Assembly: GCA_022340465.1 (NCBI GenBank)
Contig: JAJDNW010000060.1
Span: forward strand, 1 to 50,038
DNA: 50,038 nt
Source of the DNA: Deltaproteobacteria bacterium
Lineage (GTDB): Bacteria > Desulfobacterota > Desulfobacteria > Desulfobacterales > B30-G6
Reading direction: 5' to 3'
The notes below the pieces were generated by a model, which worked only from the letters and a program-made list of their open reading frames with translations, did not search any database and was not told the DNA's origin. Made by a program: the position numbers and the translations under genes. Below, piece by piece: positions 14,405-22,437 of this stretch (its first letter is position 1; every line of letters starts with the position of its first letter).

Positions 14405-15307
14405 TCACACGCCTCTTAAATGCAGTTTCCCCTCTTTTTCCTTTTTCAGGGCCGGGATACCCAAAGCCAGGATCACCATGACACCGGTGGCCATCTTCAG
14501 GTCCGTGGGCGCCAGCCCCAGTCGCAGCCCTATGGATATGATCGCTTTGTAGAGAATCGAGCCGACAACGGCGGCGAGTGTCATGCGCTGGATGGTCCTG
14601 GTGCCGACAAGCGTCTCTCCGATGATAATGGCTGCAAGTCCGGCTACGATCATGCCGATGCCCATGCCCACATCCGCAAACCCCTGATCCTGTGCCACAA
14701 GCGCACCGGAAAGGGCCACAAGCGCATTGGAGAGGCCCAGTCCGAGGACGGTCATGCTGTCCGTGTTCACGCCCAGCGTTCTGATCATCTGTTCATTGTC
14801 GCCCGTTGCCCGCATGGCGAATCCGATCTGAGTGTGCAGGAAGAGATCGGCACCCAACTTGACCACGGCCGTAACCACCAGAAAAAACAGGATGATGGGA
14901 ATGAACCGGTTCATGTCCAGGTTCTCCAGCGGCGTCATCAGGGTGTCGACCGTCAGCAGTTGAATGTTGGACCGTCCCATGATCCTCAGATTGATCGAAT
15001 AGAGCATCGTCATGATCAAAATACCCGCCAGAAGGCTGTTTATCTTCAGCCTGGTGTTCAACAGTCCGGTCAGACACCCGGCGACAAATCCGCTGACGAC
15101 AGCCGTCAGCACGCTCAACCCCGGTGAAACCCCCTCGGTTATCAGGCGGGCCACCACGGCCCCGCCCAGTGCGAAGCTGCCGTCAACCGTGAGGTCCGGA
15201 AAAGACAGAATTCGGAAGCTGATGACGATACCTAAAGCCACCAACGCGTATGCCAGTCCCTGCTCAAGGGAACCCGGAACGATCCGCAACATACTCTCTA
15301 TAAACAT
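14405..15307 (-). CDS. ABC importer permease (TrpY-like, BPD_transp_2 type)
   Basis: A 300-residue permease with eight or nine hydrophobic helices, of the branched-chain amino acid/ribose permease superfamily. The N-terminal part (SLEQGLAYALVALGIVISFRI, then FPDLTVDGSFALGGAV) is the hallmark of permeases paired with PF04392 binding proteins. It sits 263 bases downstream of the binding protein gene, in the same direction. The spacing is long and filled with repeats, so expression relative to the binding protein may be reduced or separately controlled. Confidence 0.88.
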   Translation of the reverse strand: MFIESMLRIVPGSLEQGLAYALVALGIVISFRILSFPDLTVDGSFALGGAVVARLITEGVSPGLSVLTAVVSGFVAGCLTGLLNTRLKINSLLAGILIMTMLYSINLRIMGRSNIQLLTVDTLMTPLENLDMNRFIPIILFFLVVTAVVKLGADLFLHTQIGFAMRATGDNEQMIRTLGVNTDSMTVLGLGLSNALVALSGALVAQDQGFADVGMGIGMIVAGLAAIIIGETLVGTRTIQRMTLAAVVGSILYKAIISIGLRLGLAPTDLKMATGVMVILALGIPALKKEKEGKLHLRGV

Positions 15308-15396
15308 CTGACTATACTATCCCGTCATGTCCATGGCACAATCACAGGCATTGGGATGCCTGAATCAGTGCATGTCAAATTTCAACGATAAAAAAC

Positions 15397-15480
15397 AATC
15401 ACGAAAACACGAAATGTGAACGTCACGAAATCATGGCATCTTTTCGCGATTTCACCTTTTCGTGATTTCGTGATGAAAAT
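15397..15480. repeat. hairpin with 11-bp perfect arms in importer operon
   Basis: TCACGAAATCA (15423-15433) and TGATTTCGTGA (15463-15473) are perfect inverted arms with a 29-nt loop. The words cacgaaa and tttcgtg relate it to repeat D at 36668 and 41677. It lies between the binding-protein and permease genes and could stabilise or cut the transcript there. Confidence 0.55.
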
Positions 15481-15485
15481 ATTGT

Positions 15486-15540
15486 ACACGCCCAGCGGCA
15501 AGCCGTGGGGAATGCACTCCCTGTCGTAATTTAAATCTTC
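15486..15540 (+). repeat. dispersed repeat I, copy 1
   Basis: It shares gcggcaag, the word ggggaatgc and then cactccctgtc with 20213-20262 (gcggcaagctgcagggaatg). It lies in the same spacer as the 11-bp hairpin. Confidence 0.5.
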
Positions 15541-15570
15541 GTTGGCCTGTTCCGGCGTTGCAAGGTGGGG

Positions 15571-16566
15571 TTATCTGCCTTTAATGACATTCCCCTGCTC
15601 ATCCCACAGCTTGTCGGCCGCTTTTTCGACCAGCGTCGTGGGAAGCGCGAGGCCCTGCGCCTTGGCATGCTGGAGGCTCACCCACAAGCTGTAGCCTTCG
15701 GCGAGCCCGGCCTCGACCTCACCCGGGTCTTCCCCTTTCAGGATTCTGGCGGCCTTCTTGCCGGCTGTGTATCCAATCTTGAAGTAGTCCAGCCCATAGG
15801 CGGCCACGGCCCCTCTGGGGCAGCTGTCCCTGTCGCCTGCAAACAAGGGGATCTTGTTTTCGTTACAGACCTTGACGATGGATTCGAAGGCCGAAACAGC
15901 GGTATTGTCCGAGGTTATGTGGATAGCGTCCACACGCCCGACCAGACTCTGGGCAGCCTGCATCACCTCCGAACTGCCGGATACATGCGCCTCGATGAGC
16001 GTGTCGCCCATCGCCTCCACCGCCTTCTTCATCTCTTTGATATGGAAAGTCACATTCACGTCACCGGGGTTGTAGATGGTGCCCCAGCGTTTGGCGTGGG
16101 GTACCAGATCCTGGTACATGCGGCACTGAAGCTCGATGGGCCATCTGTCGCTCACACCGGTAACGTGGGTTCCGGTCTTGCCCATTTTGGGTACGATGCC
16201 GGTGTCCACGGGGGCCGTTACCGAGGAAAAGACAATGGGAATGGTCTTGGAAATCTTAACGGACGCCTGGGCGTTCGGCGTACTGATAGCATGAATCAGA
16301 TCGACCCGGTCATCCTCGAACTTGCGCGCGATAATGGCGCAGTTGGACTGGTCCCCCTGGGCGTTCTGCCGGTCGAAAACCACGTTTTTTCCTTCGACAA
16401 AGCCCTCTTCCTCCAAAGCTACCTTGAACCCTTTGGAGTCGTTGTCCAGGGCCGGATGAGAAACAATCTGCGCCTCGCCGATGCGTATCATTTCGGCCCA
16501 GGCGCCAGAACAGAAGAGCAACCCTGCAAGCAACAAACAGATTCCCACCAAAGTTGTTTTTTTCAT
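15571..16566 (-). CDS. ABC importer substrate-binding protein (TrpX-like, PF04392)
   Basis: A 331-residue exported protein. Signal peptide residues 1-25 (MKKTTLVGICLLLAG, cleavage likely after AWA). The mature part follows the ABC_sub_bind pattern (IGEAQIVSHPALDNDSKGF, then PIVFSSVTAPVDTGIV, then GTIYNPGDVN). AGGAGG lies 7 bases before the ATG. Relatives bind tryptophan, tyrosine or other small organic ligands in the periplasm. It heads the importer genes on the minus strand. The 124-base gap to the upstream homocysteine methyltransferase gene holds a TTGACA-like element, so an own promoter is likely. Confidence 0.9.
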   Translation of the reverse strand: MKKTTLVGICLLLAGLLFCSGAWAEMIRIGEAQIVSHPALDNDSKGFKVALEEEGFVEGKNVVFDRQNAQGDQSNCAIIARKFEDDRVDLIHAISTPNAQASVKISKTIPIVFSSVTAPVDTGIVPKMGKTGTHVTGVSDRWPIELQCRMYQDLVPHAKRWGTIYNPGDVNVTFHIKEMKKAVEAMGDTLIEAHVSGSSEVMQAAQSLVGRVDAIHITSDNTAVSAFESIVKVCNENKIPLFAGDRDSCPRGAVAAYGLDYFKIGYTAGKKAARILKGEDPGEVEAGLAEGYSLWVSLQHAKAQGLALPTTLVEKAADKLWDEQGNVIKGR

Positions 16567-16689
16567 CCTTCTACCTCCTAGCTAATTTAAGTCAACCACG
16601 AACTTTTTTTCAACACATTGTCAAACGGAAATCTTCGCCGTTAGAATAGGAATTTTCCCGCATTCCCCGTATGAAACATCAATAGCCGT

Positions 16690-17586
16690 TCAAGACCTGA
16701 TTTGCCTGACCATTTCCCGAATGAAGCTGGCATTGGTTCCGCAACACCCGCCGACCATGTCCGCCCCGGCATCCACCAGTCGCCTGACATCCTCCGCGAA
16801 CTCCTGGGCGGTCTGTTCGTAGCGCGTCGGTCCACCATCGTCGGCTATCGGTTTGCCGGCATTGGGTTGTATCAGTATCGGTTTTTCAGTGGTGCTCTTC
16901 ATTTCCACGACCAGTTCCAACATGTCCCGGCTTCCCAATGTGCAATTGCTGGCAATGACGTCGGCGCCGCTATCCTCGAAAGCCTGTACACACTGCCCGA
17001 CACCTTCGCCCATCATGGTGAAATAGCCGTTTGGTGTTTTGTTGTAGGTAACCGCGGCAATGACGGGGCAGCTGCCTGCCCGTTTTGCCGCCCTTACGGC
17101 GGCCAGGGACTCTTCCAGTGAAAACATGGTCTCTATGCTGATGAGGTCGGCGCCGTTTTTCAGCAGCACGGCTGCCTGATGGAAAAAGGTTTCTTCCAGT
17201 TCCTCCACAGTAGCAGTTCCGACAGGTGGCAGCATCCTGCCGGTAGGTCCGATGTCACCGGCGACGAAGCACCCTTCAGGGCAGGCCCTTTTAGCAATTT
17301 TTACGGCGGCCGCATTCACGGCTTCGGCTTTGTCCCCCGATCCCTTGTCTGCCAGTTTCAACGCGGTTCCGCCAAAGGTGTTGGTTTGAACGACATCCGA
17401 TCCGGCTGCAAAGTATCGGCGGTGAATGTCTTCGACGATATCCGGTCGCTCCAGATTCCACAACTCCGGTGTGCCGCCGGCGGGCAGCCCCGATTCCAGC
17501 AGCATGGTTCCCATGGCCCCGTCGAAAATGACGACCCGCTCGGCAACCAGGCTTAATAGACTCTTTTTCCTCATATGGCCGTCCAT
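16690..17586 (-). CDS. homocysteine S-methyltransferase domain protein (MetH N-terminal type)
   Basis: A 298-residue single-domain protein of the Hcy methyltransferase (BHMT/MetH) family. The zinc cysteines are in SNCTLGS and GGCCGT, and the N-terminal IFDGAMGTML is conserved. Full MetH also needs folate, cobalamin and activation domains, which are absent here, so it must work with separate partners or use another donor such as a methyl-corrinoid protein. A second ATG four codons in (17574) is an equally good start; neither has a clear ribosome binding site. In anaerobes such stand-alone domains occur in methyl-transfer pathways, which fits the MttB/UroD genes of this window, 14 kb away. Confidence 0.88.
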   Translation of the reverse strand: MDGHMRKKSLLSLVAERVVIFDGAMGTMLLESGLPAGGTPELWNLERPDIVEDIHRRYFAAGSDVVQTNTFGGTALKLADKGSGDKAEAVNAAAVKIAKRACPEGCFVAGDIGPTGRMLPPVGTATVEELEETFFHQAAVLLKNGADLISIETMFSLEESLAAVRAAKRAGSCPVIAAVTYNKTPNGYFTMMGEGVGQCVQAFEDSGADVIASNCTLGSRDMLELVVEMKSTTEKPILIQPNAGKPIADDGGPTRYEQTAQEFAEDVRRLVDAGADMVGGCCGTNASFIREMVRQIRS

Positions 17587-17620
17587 CAGAATTGGATTGT
17601 TAATAAATGAAAAGAAACAG

Positions 17621-17659
17621 AGAAAATCAGAAGGTTAGAAGGTAAGCGGCTGATTTTCT
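17621..17659 (-). terminator. possible terminator after the universal stress protein gene
   Basis: AGAAAATCAG and CTGATTTTCT are perfect 10-bp arms with a 19-nt loop. On the minus strand they are followed by ctgtttctttt. The stem is AT-rich and the loop long, so termination is uncertain. Confidence 0.35.
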
Positions 17660-17671
17660 CACCTTTCGGAC

Positions 17672-18064
17672 TTACTTCACCGTAACCACGGGGCAGTGTG
17701 CCTTTAAAATCACGTACTGCGCCGTGGAACCGAAAACAATCTTTTCGACCTTGGACCGCCGCTTGATACCGATGATGATTTCATCCACCATCTCCTCTTC
17801 GGCAAAATTGACCAGGTCTTCCCCTGAAGAAAGCCCGCGGATCAGCAGATGGGTATCGCAGTCCAGGCCATCGTCTACGCATGCCTTTTTCTCAAACTCC
17901 AGGTCCAATTCCGCCCTCTCGATATCCTCCTTCTCGGATTCGGTCCCCTTGATCATCGAGGTTACGAGAATGAGGCTTCCGTTAAAGGACTTGGCATGTT
18001 CCCTTCCCAGTCGGATCGCCTCACGCGAGGATCTCGATCCATCATAGCACACCATTATTTTCAT
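17672..18064 (-). CDS. universal stress protein (UspA family)
   Basis: A 130-residue Usp domain, the normal length. It starts MKIMVCYDGSRSSREAI, as in the family, and ends with a GIKRRSKVEKIVFGSTAQYVI motif. That is the place of the ATP-binding G-x2-G-x9-G-S/T loop, but the second glycine is arginine here, so nucleotide binding may be altered. The gene stands alone, 86 bases upstream of the homocysteine methyltransferase gene, with a hairpin between them. Role in stress survival is known only for the family. Confidence 0.88.
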   Translation of the reverse strand: MKIMVCYDGSRSSREAIRLGREHAKSFNGSLILVTSMIKGTESEKEDIERAELDLEFEKKACVDDGLDCDTHLLIRGLSSGEDLVNFAEEEMVDEIIIGIKRRSKVEKIVFGSTAQYVILKAHCPVVTVK

Positions 18065-18566
18065 CGGTTACTCCTTTCAAGTTAACAACATTATCTCCAC
18101 GTTCACGCCCCTAAGTCGAGCGTTTCAAATTTCAGGGCAGGACTCCCTAATGCCTGTATCGCCGCACTTACAGAAACCATATTCATGTAATCAAACTGAT
18201 TGTTTAACACACATTTATCCGGAATTCCACCCAAAACAGGCGGTTAAAACATAAAATGTGAAACGCGCAACACGGTTAACGTCTTACGTCTCACGGTTTT
18301 CGACCGGTTGCCGAATAACGAAAAGACAGGCAGAAAATGGCCCTATACCAGGCCGCCCATCGAAGCGGGCGGCTCAGGAAAAATATCGAGGCCGCAAGGC
18401 AGGCGCTTGATAAATACCGATGCATACGGTCATAAAAGGCTTGCACAACAGGCTTGGCAGTGGCATGCTGCCCGTCAGTCCAGGAAATCTCGTCAACTGT
18501 CTCGCCTGTAGGCGGGGGATCTTCTCCCATTCTTCGAGTGGGACGTGGGAGCGTGAGGATATCGAT
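18065..18566. other. intergenic stretch with repeat fragments
   Basis: At 18118-18130 lies the repeat G word (gagcgtttcaaat; other copies at 30007 and 35739), and at 18255-18300 a fragment of repeat B (gtgaaacgcgcaac, then cgtcttacgtctcacgg). The rest (18300-18560) has open frames on both strands but no ribosome binding site or recognisable domain, so I report no gene. Confidence 0.5.
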
Positions 18567-19148
18567 ATGAAATGCCGATGGTTCATCATTTTGTTTGTCG
18601 TTATGCTGTTGTGCGCCGGCAACCTCTCCGCCGGAACCGTCAACCCCAGGGTCAGTATGCAGACCAGTCTGGGCCCGATCATCATCGAGCTCGATCGTCA
18701 GGCCGCCCCAAAAACCGTTGAGAATTTTATAAATTACGCCGAAACAGGCTTTTATGACGAAACCATCTTCCACCGTGTCATCAAGGGGTTTATGATTCAA
18801 GGCGGCGGTTTGACAAAGGATATGCAGCGAAAAAAGACCGGTCAGCCCATCGAAAACGAGGCCGACAACGGGTTGAAAAACACCCGCGGATCCATCGCCA
18901 TGGCGAGAACCATGAACCCCCACTCGGCCACCGCCCAATTTTTCATCAACACGGCCGACAACAAAAACCTGGATTTCACATCGAAAACGACTCAGGGCTG
19001 GGGGTATTGCGTGTTCGGCCGGGTCGTCTCGGGGATGGAAATCGTAGACAAGATCGAGAGTACCCCCACGACCCTGCGCGCCGGAAGGCGGGACGTGCCC
19101 GTGGAAACGGTGACGATAGAATCGGTTGCGGTGATTGCTGCCCAGTAG
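18567..19148 (+). CDS. exported cyclophilin-type peptidyl-prolyl isomerase
   Basis: A 193-residue protein with a signal peptide (residues 1-22, MKCRWFIILFVVMLLCAG, cleavage likely after LSA) and a single cyclophilin domain. FHRVIKGFMIQGG holds the catalytic arginine, and ARTMNPHSATAQFFIN is the bacterial PpiA/PpiB signature. It would catalyse cis-trans isomerisation of prolyl bonds in the periplasm. The ATG at 18567 is chosen because GAGG lies about 8 bases before it and the signal peptide starts here; the frame is open further upstream to 18420. Monocistronic. Confidence 0.92.
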   Translation: MKCRWFIILFVVMLLCAGNLSAGTVNPRVSMQTSLGPIIIELDRQAAPKTVENFINYAETGFYDETIFHRVIKGFMIQGGGLTKDMQRKKTGQPIENEADNGLKNTRGSIAMARTMNPHSATAQFFINTADNKNLDFTSKTTQGWGYCVFGRVVSGMEIVDKIESTPTTLRAGRRDVPVETVTIESVAVIAAQ

Positions 19149-19237
19149 ATCAAAGAGGATTCAAGGGGTCCAGGGGCCGAAGGGCCTTATGGAAACCAAG
19201 AAATCAGAATATAGAAGAAGTGAAAGGCCGGCGTTCG

Positions 19238-19260
19238 GCAGGGTTGAAACCCGCGCTACA
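19238..19260. repeat. short palindromic motif (gggttgaaaccc)
   Basis: The word gcagggttgaaacccgcgct contains GGGTT-GAAACCC-type complementarity. It resembles the common intergenic motif with gggtttgaaaccc at its centre. It lies in the 19149-19569 gap, which otherwise holds only the promoter candidate at 19334-19362. Confidence 0.4.
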
Positions 19261-19333
19261 TAATCGTGGGCTTTATGCAATAGGCTAGTAAACGCGTTTC
19301 CGCTTTCCGATCGTCCGCAAGCGGTTTAAGCGC

Positions 19334-19362
19334 TTGACACCACCCCTTTAAATGCTTATTTT
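19334..19362 (+). promoter_or_regulatory. candidate sigma-70 promoter of the PilZ gene
   Basis: TTGACA (19334-19339), a 17-base spacer and TATTTT (19357-19362). It lies about 205 bases upstream of the PilZ start in the same direction, with no other gene between. Confidence 0.5.
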
Positions 19363-19569
19363 AGAACACCTGAGTTGAGCGATTGTCGAGAGCCTGTCCC
19401 GCCACAGGCGGGGTTGCCGCTCATCTTAGGTCGTGTGTAATCGGTTGGCGTTCTGCCATCTGAACATTCTGGCTCCCCGACTGACGCTGTGCTGAATTCC
19501 CCGCCGCATGCCACCGCCGACCATAAAATCCATTTTCCTTTTCTCCATCGATCCGGGGAGGGAAACACC

Positions 19570-20031
19570 ATGCATGCCGACAGAAAAAAGATCGAGCGTA
19601 GAATGCACAAACGCTTTGCCGCCAGGGAAAAAACATTCGCCGTGCTGCGGTCGAGCCGGTCCCGCATCGACCACATCAACACGATGAGCATGGGGGAGAT
19701 AGCATGCGCCGTCTACAATACCAAACCCGCTATGGTTGGGGAGATTGTCGATATAAGCCAGGGCGGCCTCTCGTTTGACTGTATCGAATGTGACGATGCG
19801 TGCCAGACACAGCTGATGCTGGATATTCTCTCGGCGGGTGAAAAGTTTTACCTTGACAGAATCAGATTCAAACCGGTGCGTGATGAAAAAACCGACGAAG
19901 ACGCGTCGTTCAGCCCCATCCCCCGAAAAAAGCAGGGCATCCAGTTCGTGGGGCTCACATTCGAGCAGCTGTCCAGGCTTGAAAATTTTTTGCGCAACCA
20001 CGGGATGGGAACATACCCTCCTGACGAGTAG
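19570..20031 (+). CDS. PilZ-domain protein (c-di-GMP effector candidate)
   Basis: A 153-residue protein. An arginine-rich start (KKIERRMHKRFAAR) carries the R-x3-R-like part, and VDISQGGLSFDC is the (D/N)xSxxG part of the PilZ site for cyclic di-GMP. The C-terminal IQFVGLTFEQLSRLENFL is usual for stand-alone PilZ proteins of this phylum. GGAGGG lies 8 bases before the ATG at 19570. It likely alters motility, secretion or polysaccharide output when the second messenger is bound. The partner cannot be told from the neighbours. Confidence 0.82.
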   Translation: MHADRKKIERRMHKRFAAREKTFAVLRSSRSRIDHINTMSMGEIACAVYNTKPAMVGEIVDISQGGLSFDCIECDDACQTQLMLDILSAGEKFYLDRIRFKPVRDEKTDEDASFSPIPRKKQGIQFVGLTFEQLSRLENFLRNHGMGTYPPDE

Positions 20032-20080
20032 ATGACCGGGCTCGCAGGACCCGGTGCTGGTTTCACTCTGGAAGGGGGTT
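20028..20080 (-). repeat. dispersed repeat C, copy 3
   Basis: The reverse complement reads ttccagagtgaaaccagcac and then cgggtcctgcgagcccggt, matching the copies at 258-310 and 4761-4815. It starts at the stop codon of the PilZ gene. Confidence 0.6.
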
Positions 20081-20212
20081 GTCTGGATACCGTTGAAACA
20101 GGTAAATCCTAAATTCCAATATCGAAATTCTAAACAAATTGAACACGCCCCGCAGCAAGCCTAAGGAAAATCTTCACCGCAGGGAATTCTGTCAATTATG
20201 ATTCGCTCGCTT

Positions 20213-20262
20213 ACCCTGCGGCAAGCTGCAGGGAATGCGCTCGCTATCTCGGTTCAAATATC
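20213..20262 (+). repeat. dispersed repeat I, copy 2
   Basis: Similar to 15486-15540. A further partial unit (acacgccccgcagcaagc) lies at about 20142-20160, after an AT-rich word group (ctaaattccaatatcgaaat). Together these fill the gap between the PilZ gene and the helicase. Confidence 0.5.
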
Positions 20263-20298
20263 AAAACGTCATTAAAAGGGGCGCAAGCGAGCGTTTTT

Positions 20299-21672
20299 TC
20301 ACAGGTCTCGGACCGCTGCATCCGAATACACCCGTTGGCGCTGGACCGCCGCCTTCTTCAAAATATCCACCCGGGCGTCCACATAATCGAACACCCTGGC
20401 TTTTTCCTTGCCGTGTCCGGGTCTTAGAACCCTGCCAAGGTATTGAATAAGCCTTCCACTGAAACGAATGGGGGTCGCCAGAAAAAGGGTCGACAGGGCT
20501 TTGCAGTCGAACCCCTCGCCCACCAGCTGCCCCGTGGCGATCAGCACCCGGATCTCCCCTCTGTTCAGCCGCTGCAGCACCCCCTTGCGTTCTTCATTGC
20601 TCAAGTCGCCGGTCAACAGCTCGGCATCCAGCTTATGGTTGAATTTCAGCAGCGCCTGCAGGGTTTCACAGTGTTTCTTGCGGTCCGACAAAACCAGGCT
20701 GACGCCCCGCCCCTTTTCCGCCTCTGCGGCCACATCGGCGGCGATCATCCGGTTCCGTTCGTCATCCATGGCGAGTTCCATGAGCATCTTGCTGTAATGC
20801 TGAACGGGGTCGTGATAGGGCTCGAAACGGGTTTCCCTGATCATCACCTCGGCCCCTAAGATATGGCCTTCATCGACGAGACGCGACTTGTCGATTTCCC
20901 AGTGGACATCCCCCAGGTGCCAGAATATCAACTTGGACAACTTGTCCCTTCTCCACGGTGTAGCGGAGAGACCGAGCATGTAGCGCGAATCGAACTCCGT
21001 CACTGCCTCCGTGAACGTTCGGCTGGGCGCCCGGTGGCACTCGTCGACAACGAGGTGCCCGATGCTTTGAAAAACCTCGTCCGCACGCCGGTACAGCGAC
21101 TGAACCAGAGCCACCGTGATCCTGTCGCCCACCGTCATCTTCCCGGAACCGATGAGCCCCACTTCGTTTTCCCCGATATCCAAAAATCGGGCGATGGCTT
21201 CGATCCACTGAAAGGCCAGTTCCTTGGTGTGAACGACGACGAGGGTGGGCTGCTTTCGGCGGGCTATCATGTAGAGCGCCATGACGGTTTTGCCGCTGCC
21301 GGTGGGCGCGCTGAGCGTCCCGAAATCCCTGCTCAGCATCCGGTTTACCGCATCCTCCTGGAAATCCTTCAAGGTGCCCTTGAAACCAAACTCGGTGTCA
21401 GGCAGCTCCCGGCGGCGGTCTTCGATGTCGGGGACGGTGCCTTTTTTTCTACACATCAGCATCAATTGGCGCATGTAACCGCGCGGGATCCACAGGCAGT
21501 CCTTCCACTTGCTGTAAAGCCTCAACATCTTCGGTGTGTTGCGGTTCCAACGGCCCATGCGTTCGTTTTCGAGCCATTTGGGGTTGATCATGGTGAGCTG
21601 TTCGACGAGCTCGTCACGCATGTCGGGTGGCAGCTGGCTGAGCTTCAGCTGTTTGCCGATTTCGATTTTCAA
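20299..21672 (-). CDS. superfamily 2 DNA helicase, XPB/RadD-like
   Basis: A 457-residue SF2 helicase. Walker A is APTGSGKT, the Walker B/DEAD box is VVDECHR (DECH), motif III is LSATPWR, and motif VI is QYLGRVLRP. Residues ~1-95 are an N-terminal domain of unknown type; the two RecA-like domains cover ~98-440. The protein is shorter than RadD (about 586 residues) and lacks its zinc finger. The start is TTG at 21672, whose last bases overlap the TGA of the small membrane protein gene upstream (TTGA), so translation is coupled. Probably an ATP-dependent DNA translocase in repair or mobile-element control; function not established. Confidence 0.85.
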   Translation of the reverse strand: MKIEIGKQLKLSQLPPDMRDELVEQLTMINPKWLENERMGRWNRNTPKMLRLYSKWKDCLWIPRGYMRQLMLMCRKKGTVPDIEDRRRELPDTEFGFKGTLKDFQEDAVNRMLSRDFGTLSAPTGSGKTVMALYMIARRKQPTLVVVHTKELAFQWIEAIARFLDIGENEVGLIGSGKMTVGDRITVALVQSLYRRADEVFQSIGHLVVDECHRAPSRTFTEAVTEFDSRYMLGLSATPWRRDKLSKLIFWHLGDVHWEIDKSRLVDEGHILGAEVMIRETRFEPYHDPVQHYSKMLMELAMDDERNRMIAADVAAEAEKGRGVSLVLSDRKKHCETLQALLKFNHKLDAELLTGDLSNEERKGVLQRLNRGEIRVLIATGQLVGEGFDCKALSTLFLATPIRFSGRLIQYLGRVLRPGHGKEKARVFDYVDARVDILKKAAVQRQRVYSDAAVRDL

Positions 21673-21866
21673 AAGACAAAGATCCTAACGGCAATCAGGG
21701 CGGCGAGAATGATCACGATCAGAATGGCGGGCGTTGTAAGGTAGGGGGCATACCATGGTTTTTGCATGGCACGCGCCTTTTGCAGTTCTTTAAAAAACCA
21801 GTGCCCCAGAATCAGGGCGGCGATAAACGGCGGTACGAACTTGATAAGTTTGACGACGATGTCCAT
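21669..21866 (-). CDS. small two-helix membrane protein coupled to the helicase
   Basis: A 65-residue protein with two hydrophobic helices (FVPPFIAALILGHWFF and the C-terminal PAILIVIILAALIAVRIFVF) and a short basic linker. ATG at 21866 is used; TTG at 21881 is an alternative right after AGGA. Its stop overlaps the start of the helicase, so they are expressed together. I do not recognise the family. The pairing of a tiny membrane protein with a DNA helicase is unusual and may point to a membrane-linked function. Confidence 0.6.
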   Translation of the reverse strand: MDIVVKLIKFVPPFIAALILGHWFFKELQKARAMQKPWYAPYLTTPAILIVIILAALIAVRIFVF

Positions 21867-21889
21867 TAGAAAAGCGTCCAATCCTGAGA

Positions 21890-21909
21890 GGGGGCGGCCC
21901 CACGCCCCC
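21890..21909. other. GC hairpin downstream of tRNA-Leu
   Basis: GGGGGCG and CGCCCCC form perfect 7-bp arms with a 6-nt loop. On the minus strand it follows tRNA-Leu and precedes the small membrane protein gene, so it may define the 3' end of the tRNA transcript, although no T-run follows. Confidence 0.4.
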
Positions 21910-21950
21910 CCTTATTAGCTGGATCCTGAGCCGGCTTAGGTGGATAAAAA

Positions 21951-22039
21951 TGGTGCCCGGGACGAGAATTGAACTCGTACAGCCTCTTAGGACCGAGGGA
22001 TTTTAAGTCCCTTGCGTCTACCAGTTCCGCCACCCGGGC
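21951..22039 (-). tRNA. tRNA-Leu (UAA)
   Basis: On the minus strand an 89-nt gene folds with acceptor GCCCGGG/CCCGGGC, anticodon stem AGGGA/TCCCT around the loop CTTAAAA (anticodon TAA), a long variable arm typical of leucine tRNAs, T-loop TTCAATTC and an encoded CCA end. Confidence 0.97.
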
Positions 22040-22237
22040 AATATTGTTATATCAGCAGGTTATTCTTTATTTTTATGTCTTAAGTTGAGCCGGTGGCTCA
22101 TGAAGAGAGTCAACGTCAGCCTCAACCAAGGTTCGGCTTTCATGTATCCACAATCACTCTGATTGTCAAGTCCGGCAAAAAACTGTCTGCCGGCAAAGAC
22201 GCTGCATGCGGGGGGCTCCCTAACAGGGCAGGCGGTA

Positions 22238-22375
22238 TTTTGTTCATTGTGTTGATGTGTATGTTGAGTTGGCGTGCTCATTGAGTTTATTGTGTCTATT
22301 GAGTTGCTCGCTGACCCAACAAAGCTGCTAACCCAGTCAACGCAAAAAACCCTCTAACCCAATGAACGCAAGTAA
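22238..22375. repeat. inverted 9-bp minisatellite between tRNA-Leu and maf
   Basis: The left half (22238-22310) holds minus-strand copies of the AACWCAAYR unit seen at 27-252 (cattgtgtt, cattgagtt, tattgtgtc, tattgagtt). The right half (22313-22375) holds degenerate plus-strand copies (aacccaatgaacgcaagtaa). The two halves are therefore complementary in style and form a loose large palindrome. The remaining part of 22040-22437 holds nothing else that I can identify. Confidence 0.65.
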
Positions 22376-22437
22376 CCCGCCTTGAAACCAACCCGGCTGT
22401 TGCGCTTGCCCCGGCCATCTGTTACACCGTTATTCCC

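Noticed and set aside
18308-18511. Possible small gene before the cyclophilin gene
   Set aside because: No ribosome binding site, no recognisable protein pattern; open frames on both strands suggest chance.
21951-22375. Integration site (att) of a mobile element at tRNA-Leu
   Set aside because: No integrase and no second copy of the tRNA 3' end found within the window.
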